A DNA stretch of 58,162 nt from CAZOVK01 sp964583165 (GTDB taxonomy: Bacteria; Bacillota; Clostridia; Lachnospirales; WRAX01). The first letter of the stretch is position 1. Each line of letters begins with the position of its first letter. The notes under the pieces were generated by a model that was not told where the DNA came from, made no database searches, and worked only from the letters and a program-made list of their open reading frames with translations. Position numbers and translations under genes: made by a program. This document shows positions 35,106 through 42,636 of this stretch, in pieces. Location of the stretch: positions 1 through 58,162 of the forward strand of contig CAZOVK010000006.1 in the NCBI GenBank assembly GCA_964583165.1, given 5' to 3'.

Positions 35106-35459
35106 ATGAAAATCAACCGACAAACAGCCGAACATTACCTTTGGAAAGACATTTGCGACGGTTGGCATCTTCTCAAAACAGACGGATTGAGTGTTATTGC
35201 CGAAAAAATGCCGCCGCAAACCTTTGAAGATATGCACTGCCATGAACGTGCTCGGCAATTCTTCTACATATTAAGCGGGAAGGCCGAGATGCGCTTTGAA
35301 AACAGCGCTGAAATTCTGGAACAGGGCGACGGCATTGAAATTGAACCGTTTTTGTTTCATCAGATGTCCAACCCGTTTGATTCACCCGTGGAATTTATGG
35401 TTATTTCTATGCCGAAAGCCCACGGCGACAAGATATTGTTCGGCAAAACCCCACGCTAG
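35106..35459 (+). CDS. Cupin domain protein
   Basis: 117 residues from the ATG at 35106 (AAAGGGG upstream). Single beta-barrel cupin: metal-binding motif 1 in MHCHERARQFFYILSG and motif 2 in EIEPFLFHQMSN. Metal ligands His and Glu are present. It may be a small isomerase, dioxygenase or sensor; no substrate is evident. Its stop interlocks with that of the convergent TetR gene in a four-base CTAG. Confidence 0.85.
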   Translation: MKINRQTAEHYLWKDICDGWHLLKTDGLSVIAEKMPPQTFEDMHCHERARQFFYILSGKAEMRFENSAEILEQGDGIEIEPFLFHQMSNPFDSPVEFMVISMPKAHGDKILFGKTPR

Positions 35460-36046
35460 ACGCGTAACGGCTGGACGAATGTTTCTATACTATGGCGCAT
35501 GATAACATCTGCGAGCCGCGCCATATCTTCGGGCGTTTCTTTCATGCCCGAATTGAGCCATCTCTCGAAAATACCGACACAGCCTGTTATGTAGAAGACA
35601 ATGCGGTATTCTACGAAAGCCTCGTTATCGACAACGGCCGATTTCTTCCATTCAGCCGCGCATTTGTCACGTATGAGCGATTTTAGCCGCTCAACGAAAG
35701 CCGCGTCACCGTGCTTGCCTAAGAGCACCGCGCACATATCGGCGTTATCGGCCAGATAACGGAACACGTCCAATAGTGTTGGGAGCGGTTCGCGCATTAG
35801 GCGGCTTGATTTATGCGTGTCAATAATACGTTGAAATTCTTCAAACATTTCGTTTTCTATCTGTTCAACCATATCGTAAATATCACGGTAATGTAGGTAA
35901 AACGTGCCGCGGTTGATGTCTACAAGCGTTGACAGTTCGCGCACGGTTATGTCTTTGGCGGGTTTTTCGCGCAGGAGTTGAGATAAGCCTTTACGTAACA
36001 TATTGCGCGTTTTGCGAACGCGTCTATCCATATTAACAGTATTCAT
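35456..36046 (-). CDS. TetR family transcriptional regulator
   Basis: 196 residues. N-terminal helix-turn-helix: MLRKGLSQLLREKPAKDITV then STLVDINRGTFYLHYRDIY. The remainder is helical, the ligand and dimer domain. I start at the ATG at 36046, GGGGGC upstream. It is divergent from an MMPL exporter gene, with an inverted repeat in the shared promoter, so it most likely represses that exporter until a ligand binds. Confidence 0.9.
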   Translation of the reverse strand: MNTVNMDRRVRKTRNMLRKGLSQLLREKPAKDITVRELSTLVDINRGTFYLHYRDIYDMVEQIENEMFEEFQRIIDTHKSSRLMREPLPTLLDVFRYLADNADMCAVLLGKHGDAAFVERLKSLIRDKCAAEWKKSAVVDNEAFVEYRIVFYITGCVGIFERWLNSGMKETPEDMARLADVIMRHSIETFVQPLRV

Positions 36047-36093
36047 TTTTGCCCCCAATCAACAATTTATTGTAAAGTGTTGAATTATTGACG

Positions 36094-36143
36094 ATAGTTA
36101 AACTAATTGACTATTGATTTTTTAGTGTATTCTATTATAATAG
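36094..36143. promoter_or_regulatory. Exporter promoter with candidate TetR operators
   Basis: Promoter for the exporter: TTGATT (36114-36119), 16 bases, TATAAT (36136-36141). A 21-base imperfect inverted repeat (36094-36114; half-sites begin ATAGTTAA and end TTGACTAT, 7 of 8 outer pairs match) lies just upstream and a perfect 12-base palindrome CTATTATAATAG covers the -10 (36132-36143). Either could be a TetR operator; both are inference. Confidence 0.65.
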
Positions 36144-36192
36144 TATTATAGTTAATAAATCAACTTATGTCAATTATTTTGTGAGGTGAACC

Positions 36193-38262
36193 ATGCAGAA
36201 ATTTTTTTCGGCAATAGTCGAACACAAGAGACTTGTTGTAGTGACCTTTGCCGTTTGTACGTTGATTTGTGCGTTTTTGTCGCGCGGCGTAGTCGTCAAT
36301 TACAATATCTTCGATTACTTGCCATTTGACGCACAATCAACAGTCGCTGTTGAGGTTATGGGTGAGGAGTTTCAGGGGGGCATACCGGGCGCACGCGCTA
36401 TGGTCAAGAACGTAAGCATACCCGAAGCGCTGGAAATAAAAGAGCTTATAGCCACAGTAGACGGCGTTGTGTCCGTTAACTGGCTTGACGATGCCGTTGA
36501 CCTCTATACACCACTCGCGGCGGCTGATAAAAAGACAATCGAGAATTTCTACAAAGACAATAACGCGCTATTTCTAATAACCTTTGACACAGATAAGCAG
36601 ATTGGCGCTCTCGAAACCTTGCGGGCGATGTTTAGGGACGGCGGTTATGAGGCGGCGTTTTCGGGCGCGGCTGTTAATACGATTGAAGCAACGTTGACTT
36701 CGGGCACGGAGGTCAACAGAATTACAATGATTGTAATACCTATTACATTGTTGATTCTGCTTCTGACGACAAGTTCATGGTTTGAGCCGATACTTTTTCT
36801 TGTCACAATCGGGGTGGCGATTCTATTGAATCGTGGCACGAACCTTGTCTTTGATGAAATTTCATTTGTGACGAACGCCGCAGGCAGTATCCTTCAGCTT
36901 GCGGTATCTATGGACTATTCGATTTTCCTCTTACACCGATTTGCGGACTATCGCAAGCAAGGGCTTGATGTGAAAGACGCTATGACGAACGCGCTCAAAT
37001 CGGCGTTTTCGACTATCACTTCGAGCGGGCTGACAACAGTCATCGGTTTCGCCGCTCTTATACTCATGCGTTTCAGAATCGGTTCAGACCTTGGCATGGC
37101 AATGGCTAAGGCGATTGCTTTGAGTATGCTGACGGTTCTGATTTTACTACCCGTATTGACGCTTCTGTTTTATAAACTTATTGACAAGACACAGCATAAG
37201 CCGATTATTCCGAGCCTAGAAAGGTTCGCTGTGTTTACAACGAAAATCCGCGTGCCGATGATAATTATGTTTGTTATCGTGATTGCACCCACGTTTCTGG
37301 CGCAACAAGCTAACGGTTTCTATTATGGCGCGGCTAATATCTTTAACGCCGAATCGCGAATCACGGTTGAACGCGAAGCCATTGAGAGTGTGTTTGGGCG
37401 TTCGAATCAAATGGTTTTGCTCGTGCCGCAGGGCGATTTTGCCACAGAGAAGCAACTGTCTGACGAGTTGCACGCTATACCGGAAATCATGGGAATTATC
37501 TCGTTCGTTGACAAGGCCGGAGCGGAGGTTCCACCCGAGTTTGTCGAAGAGGCTTTGCGCAAACAACTCGTTTCGCCCAATTACAGCCGTTTTGTGCTTA
37601 CAGTAAGCACGGAGATTGAAAACGCAGAAGCGTTCGCGCTGGTTGAGAAAATCGAAAACGCCACGCAGAAATACTACACAGGTTATTATCTGGCGGGTGA
37701 CACGCCTAACACATATGACCTAAAGCGCGTTATCACTGACGATATGCTCAAAGTCAACCTTATAGCTATCGCCGCGGTATTCGTAGTGCTCATGCTGACG
37801 ATGAAGTCTGTGACGTTGCCACTCATTCTTGTTCTGACGATTGAAACGTCGATATGGATAAACCTGAGTGTCCCATATTTCATGGATACTCCGATTTTCT
37901 ATATCGCCTACCTGATTATCTCGTCCATTCAACTGGGCGCGACGGTAGACTACGCGATTTTATTGACCTCGCGCTACATGGAAGAGCGCCAAAAGTTTGG
38001 CAAGAAACGAGCGATTATTGAGAGTGTGTCACATACCACATTGTCAGTATTAACATCAGCGGGTATTATGACGGCGGGTGGTGTTGTTCTAGGTATTATT
38101 TCGTCTAACGGCGTGTTGTCGCAACTCGGAACCTTTATCGGGCGAGGGGCGGTTTTATCGGCGGGGCTTGTACTACTCGTTTTGCCTGGGTTGCTTTATG
38201 TGTTAGACGGAGTAATTGCAAAAACTACGCTTTCAGCGGATTTTGTGAAAGGGGATAAATAA
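36193..38262 (+). CDS. MMPL/RND family exporter
   Basis: 689 residues with two repeated halves, each with a large outer loop and about six membrane segments. Half one has the conserved SMDYSIFLLHRFADYRKQG and half two has ATVDYAILLTSRYMEERQKF. GAGGTG precedes the ATG. MMPL members export lipids, siderophores or drugs; which one is not visible. The TetR gene is divergent and the heptad protein starts 1 base downstream. Confidence 0.92.
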   Translation: MQKFFSAIVEHKRLVVVTFAVCTLICAFLSRGVVVNYNIFDYLPFDAQSTVAVEVMGEEFQGGIPGARAMVKNVSIPEALEIKELIATVDGVVSVNWLDDAVDLYTPLAAADKKTIENFYKDNNALFLITFDTDKQIGALETLRAMFRDGGYEAAFSGAAVNTIEATLTSGTEVNRITMIVIPITLLILLLTTSSWFEPILFLVTIGVAILLNRGTNLVFDEISFVTNAAGSILQLAVSMDYSIFLLHRFADYRKQGLDVKDAMTNALKSAFSTITSSGLTTVIGFAALILMRFRIGSDLGMAMAKAIALSMLTVLILLPVLTLLFYKLIDKTQHKPIIPSLERFAVFTTKIRVPMIIMFVIVIAPTFLAQQANGFYYGAANIFNAESRITVEREAIESVFGRSNQMVLLVPQGDFATEKQLSDELHAIPEIMGIISFVDKAGAEVPPEFVEEALRKQLVSPNYSRFVLTVSTEIENAEAFALVEKIENATQKYYTGYYLAGDTPNTYDLKRVITDDMLKVNLIAIAAVFVVLMLTMKSVTLPLILVLTIETSIWINLSVPYFMDTPIFYIAYLIISSIQLGATVDYAILLTSRYMEERQKFGKKRAIIESVSHTTLSVLTSAGIMTAGGVVLGIISSNGVLSQLGTFIGRGAVLSAGLVLLVLPGLLYVLDGVIAKTTLSADFVKGDK

Positions 38263-38263
38263 T

Positions 38264-39793
38264 ATGAAAAAACTCGTACCGATTTTGCTTTCGGCTACCC
38301 TCGCGCTGGGGTTGCCACTTAGTGTTTCAGCCGCCGAGCTGTCGCCGAAAGAGGAGATTGTTTATGGTATACTGAACTCAGATGGCTCGATAGGGGGCGT
38401 GTTTGTCGTAAACATATTGACAGGCGGCGGAGCGCTCACAGACTTCGGCAATTACGTGTCCGTGCGCAATATGAATACCACAGACCCCATAACGCAAAGC
38501 GGCGGAGCGGTCAGCGTCACCACGAGCGCCAACAGGCTTTATTATGAGGGTACACTGGATAATGCGGAATTGCCGTGGGATATAACTGTGACATACGCGC
38601 TGGATGGGAAAGCCGTTACGGCATCTGAAATTGCAGGGCTATCGGGGGCGTTAGAGATTGGCATAAAGGCGAGCCAAAACCCCGACGTTAACCCGTTCTT
38701 CTTTGAGAACTACGCGCTACAGATTACATTGGGATTGAATGCCGAAAATTGCCAAAATATCGTGGCAGAGGGCGCGACAATCGCGCAAGTCGGCAAAAAG
38801 ACGCAAATGGTTTATACTATACTACCGGGCAAAGGCGCGGAATTGAACATCACGGCAAACGTCACAGATTTTGAAATGGACGCAATCACCATCAACGGAT
38901 TGAAGCTCAACCTAAACATAGACACGTCAGCGAGTGAAACGGAACTGACGGGCAAAACCGCAGAACTTGCCGATGCGATAGCGAAGTTGCGCGATGGCGC
39001 TTCGGGACTTCGGCGCGGGGGTTCTGACCTGTCAGACGGCATTAACAAATATGTAGATAACCTCAAAACTTACCGCGACAGCATGTCAAGGCTTAATAGT
39101 AGCATGAACAGTCTGACGGCGGGCGCTTCGGCTATGAAATCGGGCATTGCGGATTTGAGCGCGAAGAATGCCGCGTTGAATACGGGGGCTGACCAGATGT
39201 TAAAGGCAGTGTTTGCCGCCGCGAATGCGCAACTAAAAACAATGGGCGCACCGGAAGTTACGCCAGAGAATTACGCGACTGTGCTTTCGATTTCGCCAAT
39301 GTTAGAACCCATCAAGGCTCAACTCGATTCAGCCCTTCAGTTTTGCAACGGCGTGAAGGCATACACAGGCGGCGTAGCGGCTCTGGGCAAGGGCGCAGAC
39401 GAGTTGGTAAACGGCGCGAATACGTTGAAAACGGGCATCTCTCAACTAAACGACGCGACAGAAAAACTCTACAACGCAGGGTTTGAGATAGCGGACGCGG
39501 CTAAGAAGCTCAAAGAAGGGCTGACAACATACGAAAACGGTGTGAACGAACTCTATGACAAAACAAACGACATAGACACACAAATCACGTCGAAGGTGAA
39601 TGAACTCATAGCGGGCATCATGGGCACGTCGGATGAAGTTAAAAGCTTCATGTCAGACAAGAACACGAACGTAACCGCCGTTCAATTCGCGCTACGCACA
39701 GACGCAATTAAAATACCGTCGCCGCCAGCCGTTGAAGCCGCGCCGCCGGTGAAGATGAACTTCTTCCAGAAGCTGTTGAATCTATTCAGATAG
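38264..39793 (+). CDS. Secreted heptad-repeat partner of the exporter
   Basis: 509 residues. Signal peptide (MKKLVPILLSATLALGLPL, cleaved near SAAE), a beta-rich first half (about 30-215), then long helices with repeated L-x2-G-x3-L heptads: LRDGASGLRRGGSDLSDG, MNSLTAGASAMKSGIAD, and ALGKGADELVNGANTL, TLKTGISQL, as in YhgE-like and ESX-associated proteins. It ends in a short amphipathic FFQKLLNLFR. Its gene starts just after the exporter stop, so it likely forms an adaptor or periplasmic-side complex with it. Function inferred from neighbour and repeat. Confidence 0.75.
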   Translation: MKKLVPILLSATLALGLPLSVSAAELSPKEEIVYGILNSDGSIGGVFVVNILTGGGALTDFGNYVSVRNMNTTDPITQSGGAVSVTTSANRLYYEGTLDNAELPWDITVTYALDGKAVTASEIAGLSGALEIGIKASQNPDVNPFFFENYALQITLGLNAENCQNIVAEGATIAQVGKKTQMVYTILPGKGAELNITANVTDFEMDAITINGLKLNLNIDTSASETELTGKTAELADAIAKLRDGASGLRRGGSDLSDGINKYVDNLKTYRDSMSRLNSSMNSLTAGASAMKSGIADLSAKNAALNTGADQMLKAVFAAANAQLKTMGAPEVTPENYATVLSISPMLEPIKAQLDSALQFCNGVKAYTGGVAALGKGADELVNGANTLKTGISQLNDATEKLYNAGFEIADAAKKLKEGLTTYENGVNELYDKTNDIDTQITSKVNELIAGIMGTSDEVKSFMSDKNTNVTAVQFALRTDAIKIPSPPAVEAAPPVKMNFFQKLLNLFR

Positions 39794-39802
39794 GTTTAAC
39801 CA

Positions 39803-40168
39803 TTATTTACTCTTTGTATTTTCGGCAATGCGGAAATTGACTATAGTTTCAATCAAATCCCAATGGAGCGGTTCATCTATCGGAAATTGAATCGCCCCTT
39901 TTGTGTATTTCAGCCCTCGTGTGTCCAATTCAGATTTGAAATGTTCCACACCGGAAGCGCCGGGGTAAAAGCCGATATGCTTCTTGTGGGCCATGAAATG
40001 CACGAGATTGCCGTTAAGATAGAATGTGGGCATTGACCACGTGATTCTCTCTGTCGCATTAGGCGCAAGGTTCTTAATGAAATCCCTCAACTGATTCAAT
40101 ATCGGCTGGACACCCGCTTCATTTGCCGCTATAAATTCATCAATACTGCCGTATGTTTCACGTGCCAT
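39803..40168 (-). CDS. DUF1801 family protein
   Basis: 121 residues. YdhG-like domain: EPILNQLRDFI-type helix (here VQPILNQLRDFIKN), ERITWSMPTFYLNG, HFMAHKKHIGFYPG, KYTKGAIQFPIDEPL. The family has been linked to iron chaperones; evidence is thin and there are no ligand residues that I can assign. GAGGTGA precedes the ATG. Single gene, convergent to the heptad protein. Confidence 0.88.
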   Translation of the reverse strand: MARETYGSIDEFIAANEAGVQPILNQLRDFIKNLAPNATERITWSMPTFYLNGNLVHFMAHKKHIGFYPGASGVEHFKSELDTRGLKYTKGAIQFPIDEPLHWDLIETIVNFRIAENTKSK

Positions 40169-40211
40169 ACTGTCACCTCTTTTTCTGAATTATAGCACGT
40201 TCGGTCAAGGC

Positions 40212-40239
40212 TTGACAAGCCCCGAAAAATCCATATAAT
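40212..40239 (+). promoter_or_regulatory. Consensus sigma-A promoter of the tungstate operon
   Basis: Perfect TTGACA (40212-40217), 16 bases, perfect TATAAT (40234-40239). The transcript should begin near 40246, at the first strand of the riboswitch P1 helix. Such a strong promoter fits control by the downstream RNA rather than by an activator. Confidence 0.85.
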
Positions 40240-40245
40240 TAGATT

Positions 40246-40402
40246 ATAACTTCGAGCCTTTGGGGCTAACGCAAAAGCCACGCCCTCAAGGCCGTTAGGG
40301 TAGAGCGGGAAACGGCTCTGCCTCCCTTTGGAAAGAAGTTAGGTTTATTTTTGCGCGGAAATAAACCGACGGCTTTCCTCCATTATAATCTAAGGAGGAA
40401 AC
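40246..40402 (+). promoter_or_regulatory. Moco/tungsten-cofactor type riboswitch
   Basis: The 5' leader of tupA. P1 pairs TAACTTC (40247-40253) with GAAGTTA (40335-40341). GCCTT (40256-40260) pairs with AAGGC (40288-40292). An AGGG just before an AGAGC/GCTCT hairpin with GGGAAACG loop leads to the conserved GCCTCCC (40319-40325 region) and TGGAAAG (40329-40335), as in the E. coli moaA Moco RNA. There is no P3 insertion between GGCCG and AGGG, as reported for tungsten-cofactor members. A hairpin (40342-40350 with 40359-40367) follows. TTTCCTCC (40374-40381) can pair with GGAGGAAA (40394-40401), which would hide the ribosome site; GGAAAG (40330-40335) could instead pair with CTTTCC (40373-40378). 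Confidence 0.85.
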
Positions 40403-41269
40403 ATGAAAACACGTATTATCACTCTTCTAACGGCGGTGGCATTTATGCTAGCGGCATGTTCGGGTAACACACAAAGCCCGTCGGCAACACCTACCCCCAC
40501 GCCAAACCCCAAACCACTTGAAGGCACAAGTATAATCCTATCAACAACGACAAGCACACAAGACAGCGGACTTTTAGACTATTTATTGCCCATGTTTACG
40601 GATGAAACAGGCGTAGAGGTTCGTACTGTGGCCGTTGGCACGGGTAAGGCCATTGAAATGGGCAGAAACGGCGAGGCCGATGTTTTGCTTGTACATTCAA
40701 GAGCGGACGAGGACAAGCTTGTTGAGGAGGGTTTTGGTATTGAACGCTTTGATGTCATGTACAATGACTTCATTCTCGTTGGCCCCGCTGACGACCCGCT
40801 TAAATTGAAGGATTTGAGCGGCGATATAGCTAAGGCTCTCGCACTCATTAAAAACGATAACGCCGTTTTTGTGTCGCGTGGTGACGATTCGGGTACACAC
40901 AAGAAAGAGCTCACTATCTGGAAATCAGCCGAAATAACGCCCGAATGGGAGAACTATCTCTCCGTAGGCATGGGCATGGGCGACACGCTTAAAGTCGCTG
41001 ACGAGAAGTTGGGTTACACCATAGCCGACCGCGCTACATATCTGGCTATGAAAGACAATCTCACGCTCGAGATTCTGGTTGAGGGTGATGATTCTATGTT
41101 GAACCCATACGGGATAATCTGCGTGAATCCCGATAAATTCGAAAAAATCAATAACGAGGGCGCCGAAGCCTTTCAAACGTGGCTTCTGTCTGCGCCTGTT
41201 CAAAAACTTATCGGAGAGTTTGGTGTTGATAAATACGGTCAACCGCTCTTCTACCCGGACGCTAAATAA
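40403..41269 (+). CDS. tupA: Tungstate ABC transporter, substrate-binding lipoprotein
   Basis: 288 residues. Lipoprotein signal with lipobox LAAC (C19), then a Pro/Thr linker. The TTTSTQDSGLLDYLLP motif is the TupA oxyanion site signature, and RGDDSGTHKKE the second. It captures tungstate (rarely molybdate) outside the cell. GGAGG precedes the ATG at 40403, which lies at the end of the riboswitch. The stop overlaps tupB. Confidence 0.93.
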   Translation: MKTRIITLLTAVAFMLAACSGNTQSPSATPTPTPNPKPLEGTSIILSTTTSTQDSGLLDYLLPMFTDETGVEVRTVAVGTGKAIEMGRNGEADVLLVHSRADEDKLVEEGFGIERFDVMYNDFILVGPADDPLKLKDLSGDIAKALALIKNDNAVFVSRGDDSGTHKKELTIWKSAEITPEWENYLSVGMGMGDTLKVADEKLGYTIADRATYLAMKDNLTLEILVEGDDSMLNPYGIICVNPDKFEKINNEGAEAFQTWLLSAPVQKLIGEFGVDKYGQPLFYPDAK

Positions 41270-41952
41270 TGGCATACATCTTGCGCGGTATACAGGAGGC
41301 GTTTCGGCTTATTTTTGCGCCGGACGCGGAATTATATAATGTGCTGTTTCTGTCTTTGCGTGTGTCAGGTTCGGCTACGCTCATTGCGATAGTGTTGTTC
41401 GCGCCGCTGGGTATACTGCTGGGGCTTTCGGATTTTCGCGGTAAAGGTTTGTTTTCGCGTCTTCTGTATACGTGCATGAGTACGCCGTCTGTTGTCGTTG
41501 GGCTGATGCTTGCGTTGATATTCACGCGCAACGGGCCGTTCGGCTTCCTGGATTTGATGTACACGCCCAAAATCATGATAATCGCGCAAACGGTGCTCAT
41601 CGCGCCGCTGATTTTGGGGCTTACCTATAATTTAGCCAATACGACGGGGCGCGCGGTTGCGAATCTTGCGACGGTTTTGGGCGCGTCCGGGCTTGACAAG
41701 ATATTGTTTGTGATGAAGGAAAGTGTGGCGGACATCATTGTCATAGGCATCACGGCGTTCTCACGCGCCATAAGTGAAGTCGGCGCTGTCATGGTTGTCG
41801 GCGGCAACATCAAGGGTCAGACGCGCGTGCTAACAACGTCTATATCCATGCTTAACTCAATGGGCGAGTATGACCGCGCCATTGCAATGGGTATTTGTTT
41901 GCTCATTATTTCGTTCATCATCACCGCCGTAACCTATAAATCCAAGGACTGA
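41269..41952 (+). CDS. tupB: Tungstate ABC transporter permease
   Basis: 227 residues with about five membrane segments, matching the TupB family; the coupling loop reads VLGASGLDKILFVMKESVAD. It starts one base before the end of tupA's stop (TAATG), with weak separate ribosome site, so translation is coupled. It makes the channel with tupC. Confidence 0.92.
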   Translation: MAYILRGIQEAFRLIFAPDAELYNVLFLSLRVSGSATLIAIVLFAPLGILLGLSDFRGKGLFSRLLYTCMSTPSVVVGLMLALIFTRNGPFGFLDLMYTPKIMIIAQTVLIAPLILGLTYNLANTTGRAVANLATVLGASGLDKILFVMKESVADIIVIGITAFSRAISEVGAVMVVGGNIKGQTRVLTTSISMLNSMGEYDRAIAMGICLLIISFIITAVTYKSKD

Positions 41953-41953
41953 T

Positions 41954-42559
41954 ATGGAAATCACGATTGAGAAGCTAACAAAGGTGTTCAAAGACCGCGT
42001 TATATTGAATACACTGGATTTATCCGTTAAATCGGGTGAATTTGTATGTATTGCGGGTGAAAACGGCACTGGTAAGACAACATTCTTGCGGATAATCTGT
42101 GGACTGGACACGGAATTTTCGGGCACAGTCTTGTATGACGGCAAAAACTACTCAAAAGCGCTCATACGGCAGATAACATTGGTATTCCAACAGCCTATGA
42201 TGATGCACACAAGTGTTATTAACAATGTCACATACGCGCTCAAGCTCAGAAAAATCCCACAAGCGGATAAAATCGCGCACGATATGCTTGAACGCATGGG
42301 CATCGCCCACTTACGCAAGCAACGCGCGACAACACTCTCGGGCGGAGAACGTCAGAAGCTAGCCATTGCGCGCGCGTTGGCATTCGAACCTCGATTACTG
42401 ATGTTAGACGAACCCACGTCAAATATCGACCAAAACAGTATAGACCGCATAGAAAGCGCACTTACAGACTTCCATCGGCGTACACATGCAACGATTCTGA
42501 TGGTTACCCATGATAAAGAGCAAGCAAAGCGACTGTCACACAGGATTATTACTCTATAA
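41954..42559 (+). CDS. tupC: Tungstate ABC transporter ATP-binding protein
   Basis: 201 residues, short as usual for TupC. Walker A GENGTGKTTF, signature LSGGERQK, Walker B LLMLDEPTSNID and H-loop VTHDKEQAK. It starts 1 base after tupB. No regulatory C-terminal Mop domain, so tungstate control must come from elsewhere, fitting with the riboswitch. Confidence 0.93.
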   Translation: MEITIEKLTKVFKDRVILNTLDLSVKSGEFVCIAGENGTGKTTFLRIICGLDTEFSGTVLYDGKNYSKALIRQITLVFQQPMMMHTSVINNVTYALKLRKIPQADKIAHDMLERMGIAHLRKQRATTLSGGERQKLAIARALAFEPRLLMLDEPTSNIDQNSIDRIESALTDFHRRTHATILMVTHDKEQAKRLSHRIITL

Positions 42560-42636
42560 CCAAAAACTGGAAACACGCTCACGCATAAAACCCCGCGCCG
42601 AATGGAAGCTAATAGAAACGGCAAAGGAGATATGAA

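Noticed and set aside
40239..40392. Perfect 11-base inverted repeat TTAGATTATAA / TTATAATCTAA as part of the riboswitch
   Set aside because: The first arm overlaps the -10 element and lies mostly upstream of the predicted transcript start, so it cannot pair in the RNA.
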